In this document: positions 37,059 to 45,021 of the stretch, piece by piece
Numbering within the stretch: position 1 is the stretch's first letter
How the letters are laid out: the number at the start of each line of letters is the position of its first letter
Assembly: GCA_902826615.1 (NCBI GenBank)
Contig: CADEFN010000003.1
Span: forward strand, 393,133 to 457,132
DNA: 64,000 bases
Source: an uncultured Gemmatimonadota bacterium
GTDB taxonomy: Bacteria > Gemmatimonadota > Gemmatimonadetes > Gemmatimonadales > Gemmatimonadaceae
Reading direction: 5' to 3'
Made by a program: the position numbers and the translations under genes
Notes under the pieces: generated by a model
Told to the model about the DNA's origin: nothing
Database searches by the model: none
Seen by the model: only the letters and a program-made list of their open reading frames with translations

Positions 37059-37148
37059 TCAGTCCGACGCGTGCGCACATCGCTGCTCATACACCAGCCG
37101 GATCGCCCGTTCACGGACTTCCGGCGAATACCGCGTTCGTTTCGCCAT
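37059..37148 (-). pseudogene. Remnant of IS3-family transposase OrfA
   Basis: A 29-codon frame starting MAKRTRYSPEVRERAIRLV, which I recognise as the N-terminus of IS3-type OrfA (a helix-turn-helix protein of normally about 90-100 residues). It stops after YEQRCAHASD, where the family would continue. No OrfB or terminal inverted repeats are visible nearby, so this is a decayed insertion scar. The stretch 36886-37058 next to it holds no gene that I can recognise. Confidence 0.65.
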
Positions 37149-37160
37149 GACTCCATCTTC

Positions 37161-37511
37161 TCACGAAATGGAGCCTTCGGGAATCCCGGGTCGATTCAAG
37201 ATGAAGAGCGGCCCCGGCCGCGCGGTGACGCGAAATCGAAACTGCTGCTTGCGGTAGTGGTCCACCAGCAGCAGGCGATGGTGGCCAGGTGCAACCCTGA
37301 CGGAGTCGAACAACACCGCACTGGTGGCATTCTGTGGGGTTCCCACGACGGTATCGATGACGACCACGTCATTCACCCGGAGCTCAAAGCGTCGGATGAT
37401 GAAGCTCTCGTTCGTCACGAACACCGGTGCGGTGAAAGGCACGGCGGGCATGGTACTACCCTGTGCGAGCACTGATCCGCGGCCGGTCGCGAGGGCAAGG
37501 AACACCCACAC
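37161..37511 (-). CDS. Secreted small protein of unknown function
   Basis: A frame of about 116 codons from a GTG at 37511. The first residues (VWVFLALATGRGSVLAQ) look like a signal peptide, and the rest alternates hydrophobic and polar residues like a beta sandwich (VTNESFIIRRFELRVNDVVV, then HHRLLLVDHYRKQQFRFRV). No family recognised. The frame is open to 37754, but that portion overlaps the next gene and has no leader. No ribosome site supports the GTG, so the start is uncertain. An AT-rich patch lies just upstream. Its end is 13 bp from the IS3 remnant. Confidence 0.45.
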   Translation of the reverse strand: MWVFLALATGRGSVLAQGSTMPAVPFTAPVFVTNESFIIRRFELRVNDVVVIDTVVGTPQNATSAVLFDSVRVAPGHHRLLLVDHYRKQQFRFRVTARPGPLFILNRPGIPEGSIS

Positions 37512-37527
37512 GCCCCACCATACGCGG

Positions 37528-37552
37528 CTATAACTAATTATTTGAATAACCC
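37528..37552 (-). promoter_or_regulatory. AT-rich patch, possible promoter
   Basis: A run of about 25 bp that is mostly A and T (TAACTAATTATTTGAATAAC on the plus strand) is striking in this GC-rich DNA. It lies just upstream of the small secreted protein gene. It may contain a -10-like element on the minus strand or simply be part of imported DNA. Confidence 0.25.
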
Positions 37553-37641
37553 CGCAGGCCGTGCGTCCGCCCAACGCTTCCCGGTCACTTGCGGACCCGG
37601 TAAACAAGAGGTCGAACAGGTCTGCCAAGTGCAATGGGTTG

Positions 37642-38232
37642 TCAGCCGGCATGGGCATCGAGGCCGACAACGCTGCCATCTCGATGAACGGTGATGAGTT
37701 GGATGCCCAAGCGTGCGACCAGCGGGGCGCGGCGCCACCGGTTGACAAGTTCACGAAACTTAGGCGTGTCTGGTACTGCTACCGCGAGGAGATCATCTGG
37801 TGACGCCTCTTCGAATGTCATGAGCGTCCCAATAGCCTCTCTCAACAAGGGGTACTCTTGCGAACTCTTGCCCCTTGCCAATGGCCCCTTCTTGCTTTCA
37901 ACACGCAGGGTCCGATCTGAGCCAAGGCGCGCGACGACGTCGCCACGTCCCGGGCGAGAGTGGATGTTCAAACGAAATGTAGCACCTCGGAGCGAGTACG
38001 CGCCTTGCCAAGGGGCGCCCGGGACCACCGGCGTGCAATGGTGTTCCTCCAGAAATGCCGCCAGGGGAAAATGGATTGTGTCTTTGGTCTGCACTTGCGC
38101 GCCATCGAGTGCCACCTGGACGTCCGACTTTGCAAGCCCGCATAGCAGAAGGTGGAACGCGACGCGCAGACTGACCTCTGCCTCTGTCATTCTGTCGTCG
38201 CCGAGTGTCCCACGCGTCCTGACCTCGGTCAA
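37642..38232 (-). CDS. Possible PD-(D/E)XK nuclease-like protein
   Basis: A 196-residue cytosolic protein of no recognised named family. The segment RGDVVARLGSDRTLRVESKKG supplies Asp98 and the pair Glu112-Ser-Lys114, spaced like the D...(E)xK active site of PD-(D/E)XK nucleases. The following helix (SQEYPLLREAIGTLMTFEE) fits that fold. This is motif-level inference. The TTG start at 38232 overlaps the TGA of the upstream HEPN gene (TTGA), which indicates coupling. An ATG at 38190 is an alternative start. The pair may form a defence or toxin-like cassette. Confidence 0.5.
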   Translation of the reverse strand: MTEVRTRGTLGDDRMTEAEVSLRVAFHLLLCGLAKSDVQVALDGAQVQTKDTIHFPLAAFLEEHHCTPVVPGAPWQGAYSLRGATFRLNIHSRPGRGDVVARLGSDRTLRVESKKGPLARGKSSQEYPLLREAIGTLMTFEEASPDDLLAVAVPDTPKFRELVNRWRRAPLVARLGIQLITVHRDGSVVGLDAHAG

Positions 38233-38891
38233 CGAAACAGCCGCGCGAATCGAGCGCGGAAATCCCGCTTCCGGCTCTCCGGCACTCCGGGCGGGAGCCC
38301 CTTACACGCAAAGGCAGCATGCGCGTCCCAGCCTAAGGGCCAAACCTTGAACACCTTTGACCGACAGGCTGGACACAGGACAGCCTGGTTGACCGCACTG
38401 TCCGCATCAAGGAGGTCGGGATCCAGCGCCCCATCGCTCCGCGGTGCCTGCCGCTTGGAGGACCTGGGAACTTGAGAGCGTGCCTCGGTCGGACTAGCTG
38501 GTGACCGCGATATCAGACGATCTAACTCCAAGGCCGCGTGGCTGCCGCCGATCGCTAGCGCTAGCAGCCGAATCGTGCGAAGGGCATGATCGACTTCGTC
38601 CGCGTTAAAGGTCTCATGATGAGCATGCCTGTTAGCGACGTCACGTAGCATATGTAGGTACTGCTTCACCTGGCTCGGTGTGTTGTCACGAAATGCTTGC
38701 TCCCATTCAGCGAGGCTCGCTTTGATGAGCGCCCTTGGATCCCGATCGCTAAATGGGCGTTCGCCGGTCCTTGAGAGCCGTTGCTGAAACTCGGGGCCGT
38801 ACTTCGCTTCAAGGTGAGCCCGCACAAACGTCCGGAGGTGTGGCACCAACGTTTGAAAACTGGCTCGAAGGAGATCGTCAGGTACGCTCAT
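38229..38891 (-). CDS. Swt1-like HEPN domain protein with C-terminal zinc ribbon-like motif
   Basis: A 220-residue protein. Residues about 1-118 resemble the Swt1-type HEPN fold: LEAKYGPEF near the start, then LAEWEQAF, then RDVANRHAHHETFNADEVDH (83-102), which contains the R(x4-6)H motif of HEPN RNases. A disordered Ser/Pro/Arg linker (128-165) leads to CPAC (173-176), His191 and Cys196, a plausible zinc ribbon. HEPN proteins are often RNases in toxin-antitoxin and phage-defence systems. The ATG at 38891 begins the conserved part, and upstream codons to 39065 have no similarity. It overlaps the nuclease-like gene by 4 bases. Confidence 0.65.
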   Translation of the reverse strand: MSVPDDLLRASFQTLVPHLRTFVRAHLEAKYGPEFQQRLSRTGERPFSDRDPRALIKASLAEWEQAFRDNTPSQVKQYLHMLRDVANRHAHHETFNADEVDHALRTIRLLALAIGGSHAALELDRLISRSPASPTEARSQVPRSSKRQAPRSDGALDPDLLDADSAVNQAVLCPACRSKVFKVWPLGWDAHAAFACKGLPPGVPESRKRDFRARFARLFR

Positions 38892-39135
38892 GAATGGAGT
38901 TCTGTCACCTGTCCGGCTAACTCTGTATTGTGCTGCCCACCCCAGGAAGCGACGCACGGTGGTCGGTGAGCAAGGCATGGGCGCAGGGCCTTCCCGCTCC
39001 CGCACACTCTCCAGTGTCCGCGCGCATGCCGTCATGCCAAGCACGACCCGCCCACTTCGTGTCATTTGTCCCGAACCAATCCCACGCCAGCGTCAAGCCG
39101 ACACCCGGCGACGCCAAACGGACCTCCCCCCCCGC

Positions 39136-40017
39136 TCAGAACGGCGCCGTGATCTGCCCAGGAAAACAGTCCGCCAGAATTCCCTGATTAGGATCAGGGA
39201 TCGGATCAGGATGCGGCAACAGCCGGTCCGGGTACCTCACCGGATCCTCACCATCCTTGAGCCGCAGCATTCGGTGCACCCACTTGAAGTCCACGTCCGG
39301 CTCCCGAACCTCACGCAGCTCCAGCTCGGGCCACTCCATCGGATTGATCTGGCACAAGTTGGCAATCTTCAGCATGATGGCCTGTGTCCCATCAGGCAGC
39401 GGGCTCGGGACCAGCGGGATCGAGACCCACTCCGTCGCACCAAAAGGGCGCAGCCGGACGGTTAACCCCGTTCCCTCGATAAAACGATCCCAGTAGGACA
39501 GCCCACCGTATTGTCCTACGGTCTCGCGTCCGTCAGGCCGCAACTCGCCCGTAATACGCCAGGTGCCCGTTTCCACCGCCGTGGAGAGCGCACCACCCGG
39601 GATCACCATCCGCATGTTCACGCCTGCGGGGATCGCCGTGTCAAACAAACCATCTTGCACCGTGCGAACCGGTGCGATTTCGTCGAAGTCCGGCACCTGA
39701 AACGACCCCGTACTCGGAGTGCCGTCGAGTGCCACACCAATATCCAGCTCTTCGGCCGCGAACCTGTGCACCACCTCGTATGGTGGCGCATCCGAACCAT
39801 TCGATACCGGAAGCCCCTTCACCCCGGTCAGGTTCGCGGCGTCAAAGCGGAGATACCCTACGTGCGGTGCCGCGTTCGTACCATCGGCGTGCTGCATTTG
39901 CTGCGACTTCTTGAAGCGTGCATCCGGCATGACTACACCGATTTTCCTTCCGTCCGGATTCTTGACAAAGAGAATGATGCCGGCGAACTCGATACGGAGA
40001 AGAAAACTGGTTGCCAC
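39136..40017 (-). CDS. Unknown protein coupled to CHAT gene
   Basis: A 293-residue protein without leader or membrane segment. I do not recognise a family. It looks beta-rich, with FLLRIEFAGIILFVKNPDGRK at the start (residues 5-25), a mid-region PVRTVQDGLFDTAIPAG and a Pro/Asp-rich tail. Its GTG start at 40017 lies one base after the TAA stop of the CHAT gene (TAA-C-GTG), so translation is almost certainly coupled and it should act with the CHAT protein, for example as substrate, inhibitor or adaptor. That role is inference from gene order. Confidence 0.65.
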   Translation of the reverse strand: MATSFLLRIEFAGIILFVKNPDGRKIGVVMPDARFKKSQQMQHADGTNAAPHVGYLRFDAANLTGVKGLPVSNGSDAPPYEVVHRFAAEELDIGVALDGTPSTGSFQVPDFDEIAPVRTVQDGLFDTAIPAGVNMRMVIPGGALSTAVETGTWRITGELRPDGRETVGQYGGLSYWDRFIEGTGLTVRLRPFGATEWVSIPLVPSPLPDGTQAIMLKIANLCQINPMEWPELELREVREPDVDFKWVHRMLRLKDGEDPVRYPDRLLPHPDPIPDPNQGILADCFPGQITAPF

Positions 40018-40018
40018 G

Positions 40019-43000
40019 TTAGGTCCCGGTGTAGGTGAATGCCGCCCAGACTTGCGGCGAACTCAAGGCACCTCCTCCCCCTATTGCCTTGAGTTGCGCC
40101 CGTCGAAGCGCCTCGGCCCCACCCAACCCTGCCACCAGCCCCCGATGAACCTCGACCACAAACTCCCCAGCTCTTTCATCACCAATGTCCCACACGGTGC
40201 TGATGACACCCCTGGCCCCTGCCCTCATGAAACTCAGAGCAAGTCCATTCACTCCACCGCCCCTGGTGGCCCGCGCACCAAGCGTCTGGCACGCCGACAA
40301 CACCACCACCTCGACATGAGACAGCCGCAGCTTTCCGATTTCCCGGGCCAGAAGTCGACCGTCGTCATTCTTGCCCGTCGGAGCCAGCGCGAGAAAGGAG
40401 AGCGCGGGCATCTCGGGGTCGTTCACGGCGTGACCGGCAAAATGGACCACCCTCGCCTCCAGGGCGGCCGCTGCAAATCGGGCCGGCGACGCCTCCTCGC
40501 CTCGCAATGCCACCCCACCCTCATGTATCGCCACGACAGCGTTCACCTCACTGGTCGCGCCAGGGAGCGGGGGCAGCTCCCCCCCATCATCCCCGCCCTC
40601 GCTCGCCACCAGACCCCTGCCCCCCGTTCTCGGGCCCGAAGAGGTCCCTGACAAGCCTGTCAGCCGCGTGAACTCGTACCGTTGCACGGCATACTCTCTA
40701 CGCTTGTCGTCCCACAATCCGGAAAAAGGCACCAAACTCAGCTCACGGTCCGCGAGTACGTCGACCCGCTCGACCTCCGCAAGACAACCGGCGGCAGGAC
40801 GCAGCAGCAGATCAAACAACGCCGCCGACGCCGGCCGCAACGAGGCCGAGCCTCCGCGAGCATGAAGCGCGGCGGCCAGCACCGCCACGGAGTCGCGTCG
40901 GACCGCGTGTTCAAACCGGGTCAGCGTGCCGCGCGCGATACACCACCCCACCACCCGCGTCGGCAGCAGCGCGAATGCGAGGGTGGCGCGCCCTCTCTTG
41001 CCGGAGAGCCGAGTACGCAGCAACGCCGCCCCGGCGGCGTCGCCGTTGTCGCGCTCCCAGGCAAGGCGCCTGGCACGTTCGAGGGTCGCAAGTGCACCCC
41101 ACTGCGCGTCACGCGCCAGCTCCAGTTCGATGGCCAGATCGTACACACTTTCCACGGTCTCCGAAAAGGCCGCGCGCAACTCGATCACCTCTGCTGTTCT
41201 GCTTTGGGCTTCCAGCTCCGCCATGGCGCGCTCCAGGGAACGCTGCGCCATTGTCGTGTCGCCGCGCTGCAACTGCGTGAGTGCCAGCAGATGCAGGGCG
41301 CGCGGCAGCAGTGGCTCAGCCGTTGCCCCTCCCAGCAACCGCACGGCTTCCTGCATTTCCGATTCGGCGTTTGGCGATGCCGACTCCACGAGCGCCTCAC
41401 CACTCAACAGCCGAAGACTGCCACGCACACGATCCGACGCACGCCCCGGCGGTAGCGCCAGAGCCAGACGCATGGCTTCCTCCGCATCTGACGCGCTCGC
41501 CTTGCTCCCGAACGCCGCCTGACGTGCCCGCGCCCGCTCGGCGAGGGCCAGCGCCTGGACCGCCTCGTTGCCCGAACGTCTCGCGGCCAGTGCCGCCTCG
41601 TCGGCCAGCGCAGCCGTGGCGTGCCTGAGCCCCTCATCGCGCGCGAGAGCACCCACCATCAGCAGCAAATTCCCCCGTGCAGGTGCCTGCGGGCTCGACA
41701 TCAGCTGACCAAGCCCGCGCAGCGACGCACGTTCGGCTTCGGCGCGCAGACCCGCACGCGACAATCCCTCGGCGAGCACATACGCGGTGTGTCCACGGGT
41801 GTCCCGTTCGGTGGTCGCGGCGATGGTCTGCGACGCAGCGCGGTACCAGGCCACCGCCGCCGAATAGTCGCCACGACGCACACGACTCACGCCGAGCCCC
41901 AGCTCCGTCCTGGCCCTGAGCACGCGGTGTGACGGTGGTGCCTCCCGAAGCACCTGCTGAAAGAGCGAGTCGCCCTCGACGAATCGTCCCTGCCCGACCC
42001 GCGCCACCGCCATGTGGTAATGTGCCCAGGGGGCCGCAGCACTACCCCACTTTTCAAAAGTGCGCTGCGCACGCTCGAGTTGCGGAAGGGCTGAGTCCGA
42101 GTGACCCTCCTGCATTGCAGCCACTCCCGCACTCAGCGCAGCATGTGCCTCGGCCAAATCAGGCACTGCCGCAGCGCGCTCAACAATCTGCAGCAGCGTT
42201 GAGTCACCACTGACCTGGGCGACTGCCGTTGCGGCGGCCCTCGCCTGTGCCAGCATCACGGTATCTGTTGCGCCGGCCACCACGGAGCGACCCCAGTTTC
42301 GGAGCAGCGCCCACACGGCCTCCCGGGTTGCCTCGGGGCTCTCGCGAGCCGCTCCGAGTCGTTCGGCGGCGGCCGCTGCCCGCCAGTCGGCCGGCACCGG
42401 AGCCCGCACTTTTTCGCGGGCCAGAGCCTGCCGATATCGCGCACCTTCGTCATGCCAGCGGTTGTCGTCGCGCGTGAGGAGATAGGCGTCCCACGCCCGT
42501 TCAGCCGTCTCCGCCAGGTGGAGCCGAGTGAGAATCAGCGCCCGGTTGAAGGCCACCGGCGCTGCCAAACTGTCGGCAGCATGGGCGCGTTCCGCGTAGT
42601 CGAGCGACTGCAGCAGATCACGCAGCTTCTGTGTGCGTTCTGCCTTCCAGAGCCAGACAACGGCCGCGTCATTCAGCAGCGCCGAAGTGACAGGCCCCGC
42701 CTGCAGCGCCTGGGCCATCAGTCGAGCCGGCAGGGCTGGGTCGGTCTCGCCCACCGACCCTTCCATGGCCAGGATGGCCCGCAGCCGCAACGCATCGGCG
42801 TTCTGTTCATTCTCGGCGCGATGAACCACATCCGAAAGTTCGCTCACACGTTGGCGCCGAGCCGCAGTCCGGAGCTGGCAGGCCATTCGAGGAACGTCCA
42901 GCGCCGTGCTGGCGCTGTCGCATGCACCCCACGTCACACCACCACTCCAGCGCCCCGTAGCAACACGAGTCGTGCGGAGCATCGTGTCCAGTTCCACCAG

Positions 43001-43090
43001 TTCCGTGGCGGGCTGAGTGCCGCAGGCCATGAGGCTCCCGCAACAGAGCACCGCCAGCCAGATTGGTCGGAACTTGAGCATCAATGGCAT
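40019..43090 (-). CDS. CHAT-domain protease with TPR-like helical repeats and lipoprotein signal
   Basis: A 1023-residue protein. It begins with a lipoprotein-type leader ending LMAC (MPLMLKFRPIWLAVL... Cys about 23). An Ala/Arg-rich helical region (about 60-700) has TPR-like repeats. The CHAT (caspase-like) domain occupies the last 330 residues, with the catalytic His in VVHFAGHAVND (about 887) and the catalytic Cys in VVLSACQTLGARAT (about 934). CHAT peptidases relate to separase and caspases and include the CRISPR-linked TPR-CHAT. Most are cytosolic, so a lipoprotein leader is unusual. ATG starts at 43090 and 43081 are both possible. The unknown gene follows one base after the stop. Confidence 0.88.
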   Translation of the reverse strand: MPLMLKFRPIWLAVLCCGSLMACGTQPATELVELDTMLRTTRVATGRWSGGVTWGACDSASTALDVPRMACQLRTAARRQRVSELSDVVHRAENEQNADALRLRAILAMEGSVGETDPALPARLMAQALQAGPVTSALLNDAAVVWLWKAERTQKLRDLLQSLDYAERAHAADSLAAPVAFNRALILTRLHLAETAERAWDAYLLTRDDNRWHDEGARYRQALAREKVRAPVPADWRAAAAAERLGAARESPEATREAVWALLRNWGRSVVAGATDTVMLAQARAAATAVAQVSGDSTLLQIVERAAAVPDLAEAHAALSAGVAAMQEGHSDSALPQLERAQRTFEKWGSAAAPWAHYHMAVARVGQGRFVEGDSLFQQVLREAPPSHRVLRARTELGLGVSRVRRGDYSAAVAWYRAASQTIAATTERDTRGHTAYVLAEGLSRAGLRAEAERASLRGLGQLMSSPQAPARGNLLLMVGALARDEGLRHATAALADEAALAARRSGNEAVQALALAERARARQAAFGSKASASDAEEAMRLALALPPGRASDRVRGSLRLLSGEALVESASPNAESEMQEAVRLLGGATAEPLLPRALHLLALTQLQRGDTTMAQRSLERAMAELEAQSRTAEVIELRAAFSETVESVYDLAIELELARDAQWGALATLERARRLAWERDNGDAAGAALLRTRLSGKRGRATLAFALLPTRVVGWCIARGTLTRFEHAVRRDSVAVLAAALHARGGSASLRPASAALFDLLLRPAAGCLAEVERVDVLADRELSLVPFSGLWDDKRREYAVQRYEFTRLTGLSGTSSGPRTGGRGLVASEGGDDGGELPPLPGATSEVNAVVAIHEGGVALRGEEASPARFAAAALEARVVHFAGHAVNDPEMPALSFLALAPTGKNDDGRLLAREIGKLRLSHVEVVVLSACQTLGARATRGGGVNGLALSFMRAGARGVISTVWDIGDERAGEFVVEVHRGLVAGLGGAEALRRAQLKAIGGGGALSSPQVWAAFTYTGT

Positions 43091-43096
43091 TCGGAC

Positions 43097-44011
43097 ATGT
43101 GGTGGCAGTGCTTTGCACCTGAGCTGATCCTCAACTACCGGCGCACCCTGCGCGCCGTCAGATGCTGTCCTCAGGTAACCGGTGTGGACATCGGCTACCT
43201 CTATGTCAGCGGTTCCCGCACAGCGAATGTGGGTCTTCGGGTGCATCTCCGCGAGGAGAGGGCCCAACCTCTGGTACCGCGCCCAGTCCCCTGGGCACCC
43301 ATGATTACCTCTGTCACCGTCAGCGGACACGGGGCCAGGGAGGTCATGCCGTCGTCGCGTACAGCCTTTGCCAATCCCATCTGCCCCGGCGTTCAGGTGT
43401 GCAATGTTCACCGCCGCGGCGGCACACTCGGGCTCCTGGTGCTCGACCGCCACGAACGGCCACATGTCCTGAGCTCACTCCATGTACTGGGCAGCCCGCT
43501 GCGGTCGGGTGGGAGTCCCGCGGTAGTACAGCCCACCCCTCCCATGATGCTGGGGCAAATGACCAACGGTTTTGACGACGTCATGGGAGATGTCGCTATC
43601 GCAACGATCGACGACCGGGACTGTGTTCCCGCTCAGTTCGGAACGGGGGCGCTTGTCGCTGACGCGGGCTTTCCTCAACTTGGCGATCCGGTGACCAAGT
43701 CAGGTGTTGCATCTGACGTCACTTCGGGGATCGTCGATGGCATCGGCCGCTACATGATGGGCCGAGGCGGACGCGAGGGGATGGACGGCTTTCGGGTGGT
43801 GGCAGCTGATGCCACAGGTTTGGTGGCTCGGCCCGGTGACTCAGGCGCGCTCTGGTATAATCCGCTCACTGACGTGGGCTATGGACTCCATGTCGCGGGT
43901 GAGGCGAGCGACGAGGGTACCTGGCGCGTGGGGATTGCCTGTCATCTTGCTCCTGCCCTCGATCGGCTCGGGGTTACACCATTACGGCACCCCGTCCGCG
44001 CCGATCGTTAA
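43097..44011 (+). CDS. Nal1-like trypsin-fold serine protease
   Basis: A 304-residue cytosolic protein. The N-terminal part (VTGVDIGYLYVSGSRTANVGLRVHL) is the strand-rich entry seen in Nal1-type proteases. RRGGTLGLLVLDRHERPHVLSSLHV gives the catalytic His129, MGDVAIA gives Asp165, and ARPGDSGAL gives Ser249, so the triad looks complete. It lies on the opposite strand to its neighbours: its ATG is only 6 bp from the CHAT ATG, and its stop overlaps the anti-sigma stop by 4 bp. No ribosome site is visible, so the start is less certain. Trypsin-fold and CHAT proteases are both known effectors in bacterial conflict systems. Confidence 0.75.
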   Translation: MWWQCFAPELILNYRRTLRAVRCCPQVTGVDIGYLYVSGSRTANVGLRVHLREERAQPLVPRPVPWAPMITSVTVSGHGAREVMPSSRTAFANPICPGVQVCNVHRRGGTLGLLVLDRHERPHVLSSLHVLGSPLRSGGSPAVVQPTPPMMLGQMTNGFDDVMGDVAIATIDDRDCVPAQFGTGALVADAGFPQLGDPVTKSGVASDVTSGIVDGIGRYMMGRGGREGMDGFRVVAADATGLVARPGDSGALWYNPLTDVGYGLHVAGEASDEGTWRVGIACHLAPALDRLGVTPLRHPVRADR

Positions 44012-44922
44012 CGCGCCAGCTCTTCCAGTATGACCGAGAGGTGCTCCCGGGTTGCCCCCTTGCGCACCGGATCCCGATAGTCCGCTGCGATGGTCTGCAG
44101 CCGTGTTGCCAGGGAAGGATTGCCCACAGGTAGTTCGAGTGCCGCAGCCCGCGCCCGGGTGATGGCCGGGAGAAAGTGCGCGTCACCACGCTCAGCCGAG
44201 AGCCGAGAGGCCTCAATCCACCTCCCCACTTCGTACCATGACTCTGCGTGGGTCCGAGCGGCCAGCCGCTGCAGCAAGGTGGTGTAGTCATCGGCCGATG
44301 CCCGGGCCTGTGTCACCTGCTCCCGGAGCTGGTCGGCGATCACATCCCCACCTTCGACGCGCCGCGCGAGGAGGGTCAGAGAGTCCGCCAGAGCCATGGC
44401 GGCACTCCACTCACCCAGCGCTGCGGCGTCCCACAGATCCGCAGATCGCACCCCGAGCCGTACGGCCAGCGCTTCTTGCGACAGTACTTCGGCCCCCGCA
44501 CGCACACTCCCCCAACCAGCGTGTGCCGCTGATGGAGCTGTGGCGGCGGATCGGATGCTCGCGGCGTCGGGCAACCAGCCCGGTTCATCGTCCTGCGGCA
44601 CTTCGGGGCTGAGCACACTGCGCACACCAATCACCATCGTCACGCAGGCGGCAAGCACCACGGCGGGTGTTCGGAGTTTGCCAATCCTCCACGTGTGAAC
44701 CTTGGGGGCGGTCCTCCTGGAATCCGGCACGAGGGCCAGGTGTCGCGCCCGTTCGTCAGGCACATCTGACATGTGGCGTTCGACCCTGACGACGGATGCG
44801 GCGTACGTAATGGCGTCGGGATCTTTTGCCAGCACCTCCAGCACACGCGCGCGCTCGTCGGGTGTCAAACCCCCGTCGATGAAGGCGGCGAGTGTTTCGG
44901 GGTCAAGGTGTTCACTGCTCAC
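44008..44922 (-). CDS. Anti-sigma-factor-like single-pass membrane protein
   Basis: A 304-residue protein. The N-terminal cytoplasmic segment HLDPETLAAFIDGGLTPDERARVLEVLAKDPD looks like an anti-sigma domain, although the zinc-binding HxxxCxxC pair is absent. One transmembrane helix follows at about 86-104, then a helical, TPR-like extracytoplasmic part. Start GTG at 44922 with GGAG about 8 bases upstream. It is 99 bp downstream of the sigma-factor gene on the same strand, the usual order for a sigma/anti-sigma pair. Assignment rests on the short N-terminal motif, topology and position. Confidence 0.65.
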   Translation of the reverse strand: MSSEHLDPETLAAFIDGGLTPDERARVLEVLAKDPDAITYAASVVRVERHMSDVPDERARHLALVPDSRRTAPKVHTWRIGKLRTPAVVLAACVTMVIGVRSVLSPEVPQDDEPGWLPDAASIRSAATAPSAAHAGWGSVRAGAEVLSQEALAVRLGVRSADLWDAAALGEWSAAMALADSLTLLARRVEGGDVIADQLREQVTQARASADDYTTLLQRLAARTHAESWYEVGRWIEASRLSAERGDAHFLPAITRARAAALELPVGNPSLATRLQTIAADYRDPVRKGATREHLSVILEELAR

Positions 44923-45021
44923 TGATATCTCCGCAAAGTCCGGTGCAGCACAGGCGCAAGACGCGCATCGGGTGGCCTTTCATGATTAGACAGCCGCAGC
45001 GCCCCAACTTCCGGTAACTTC

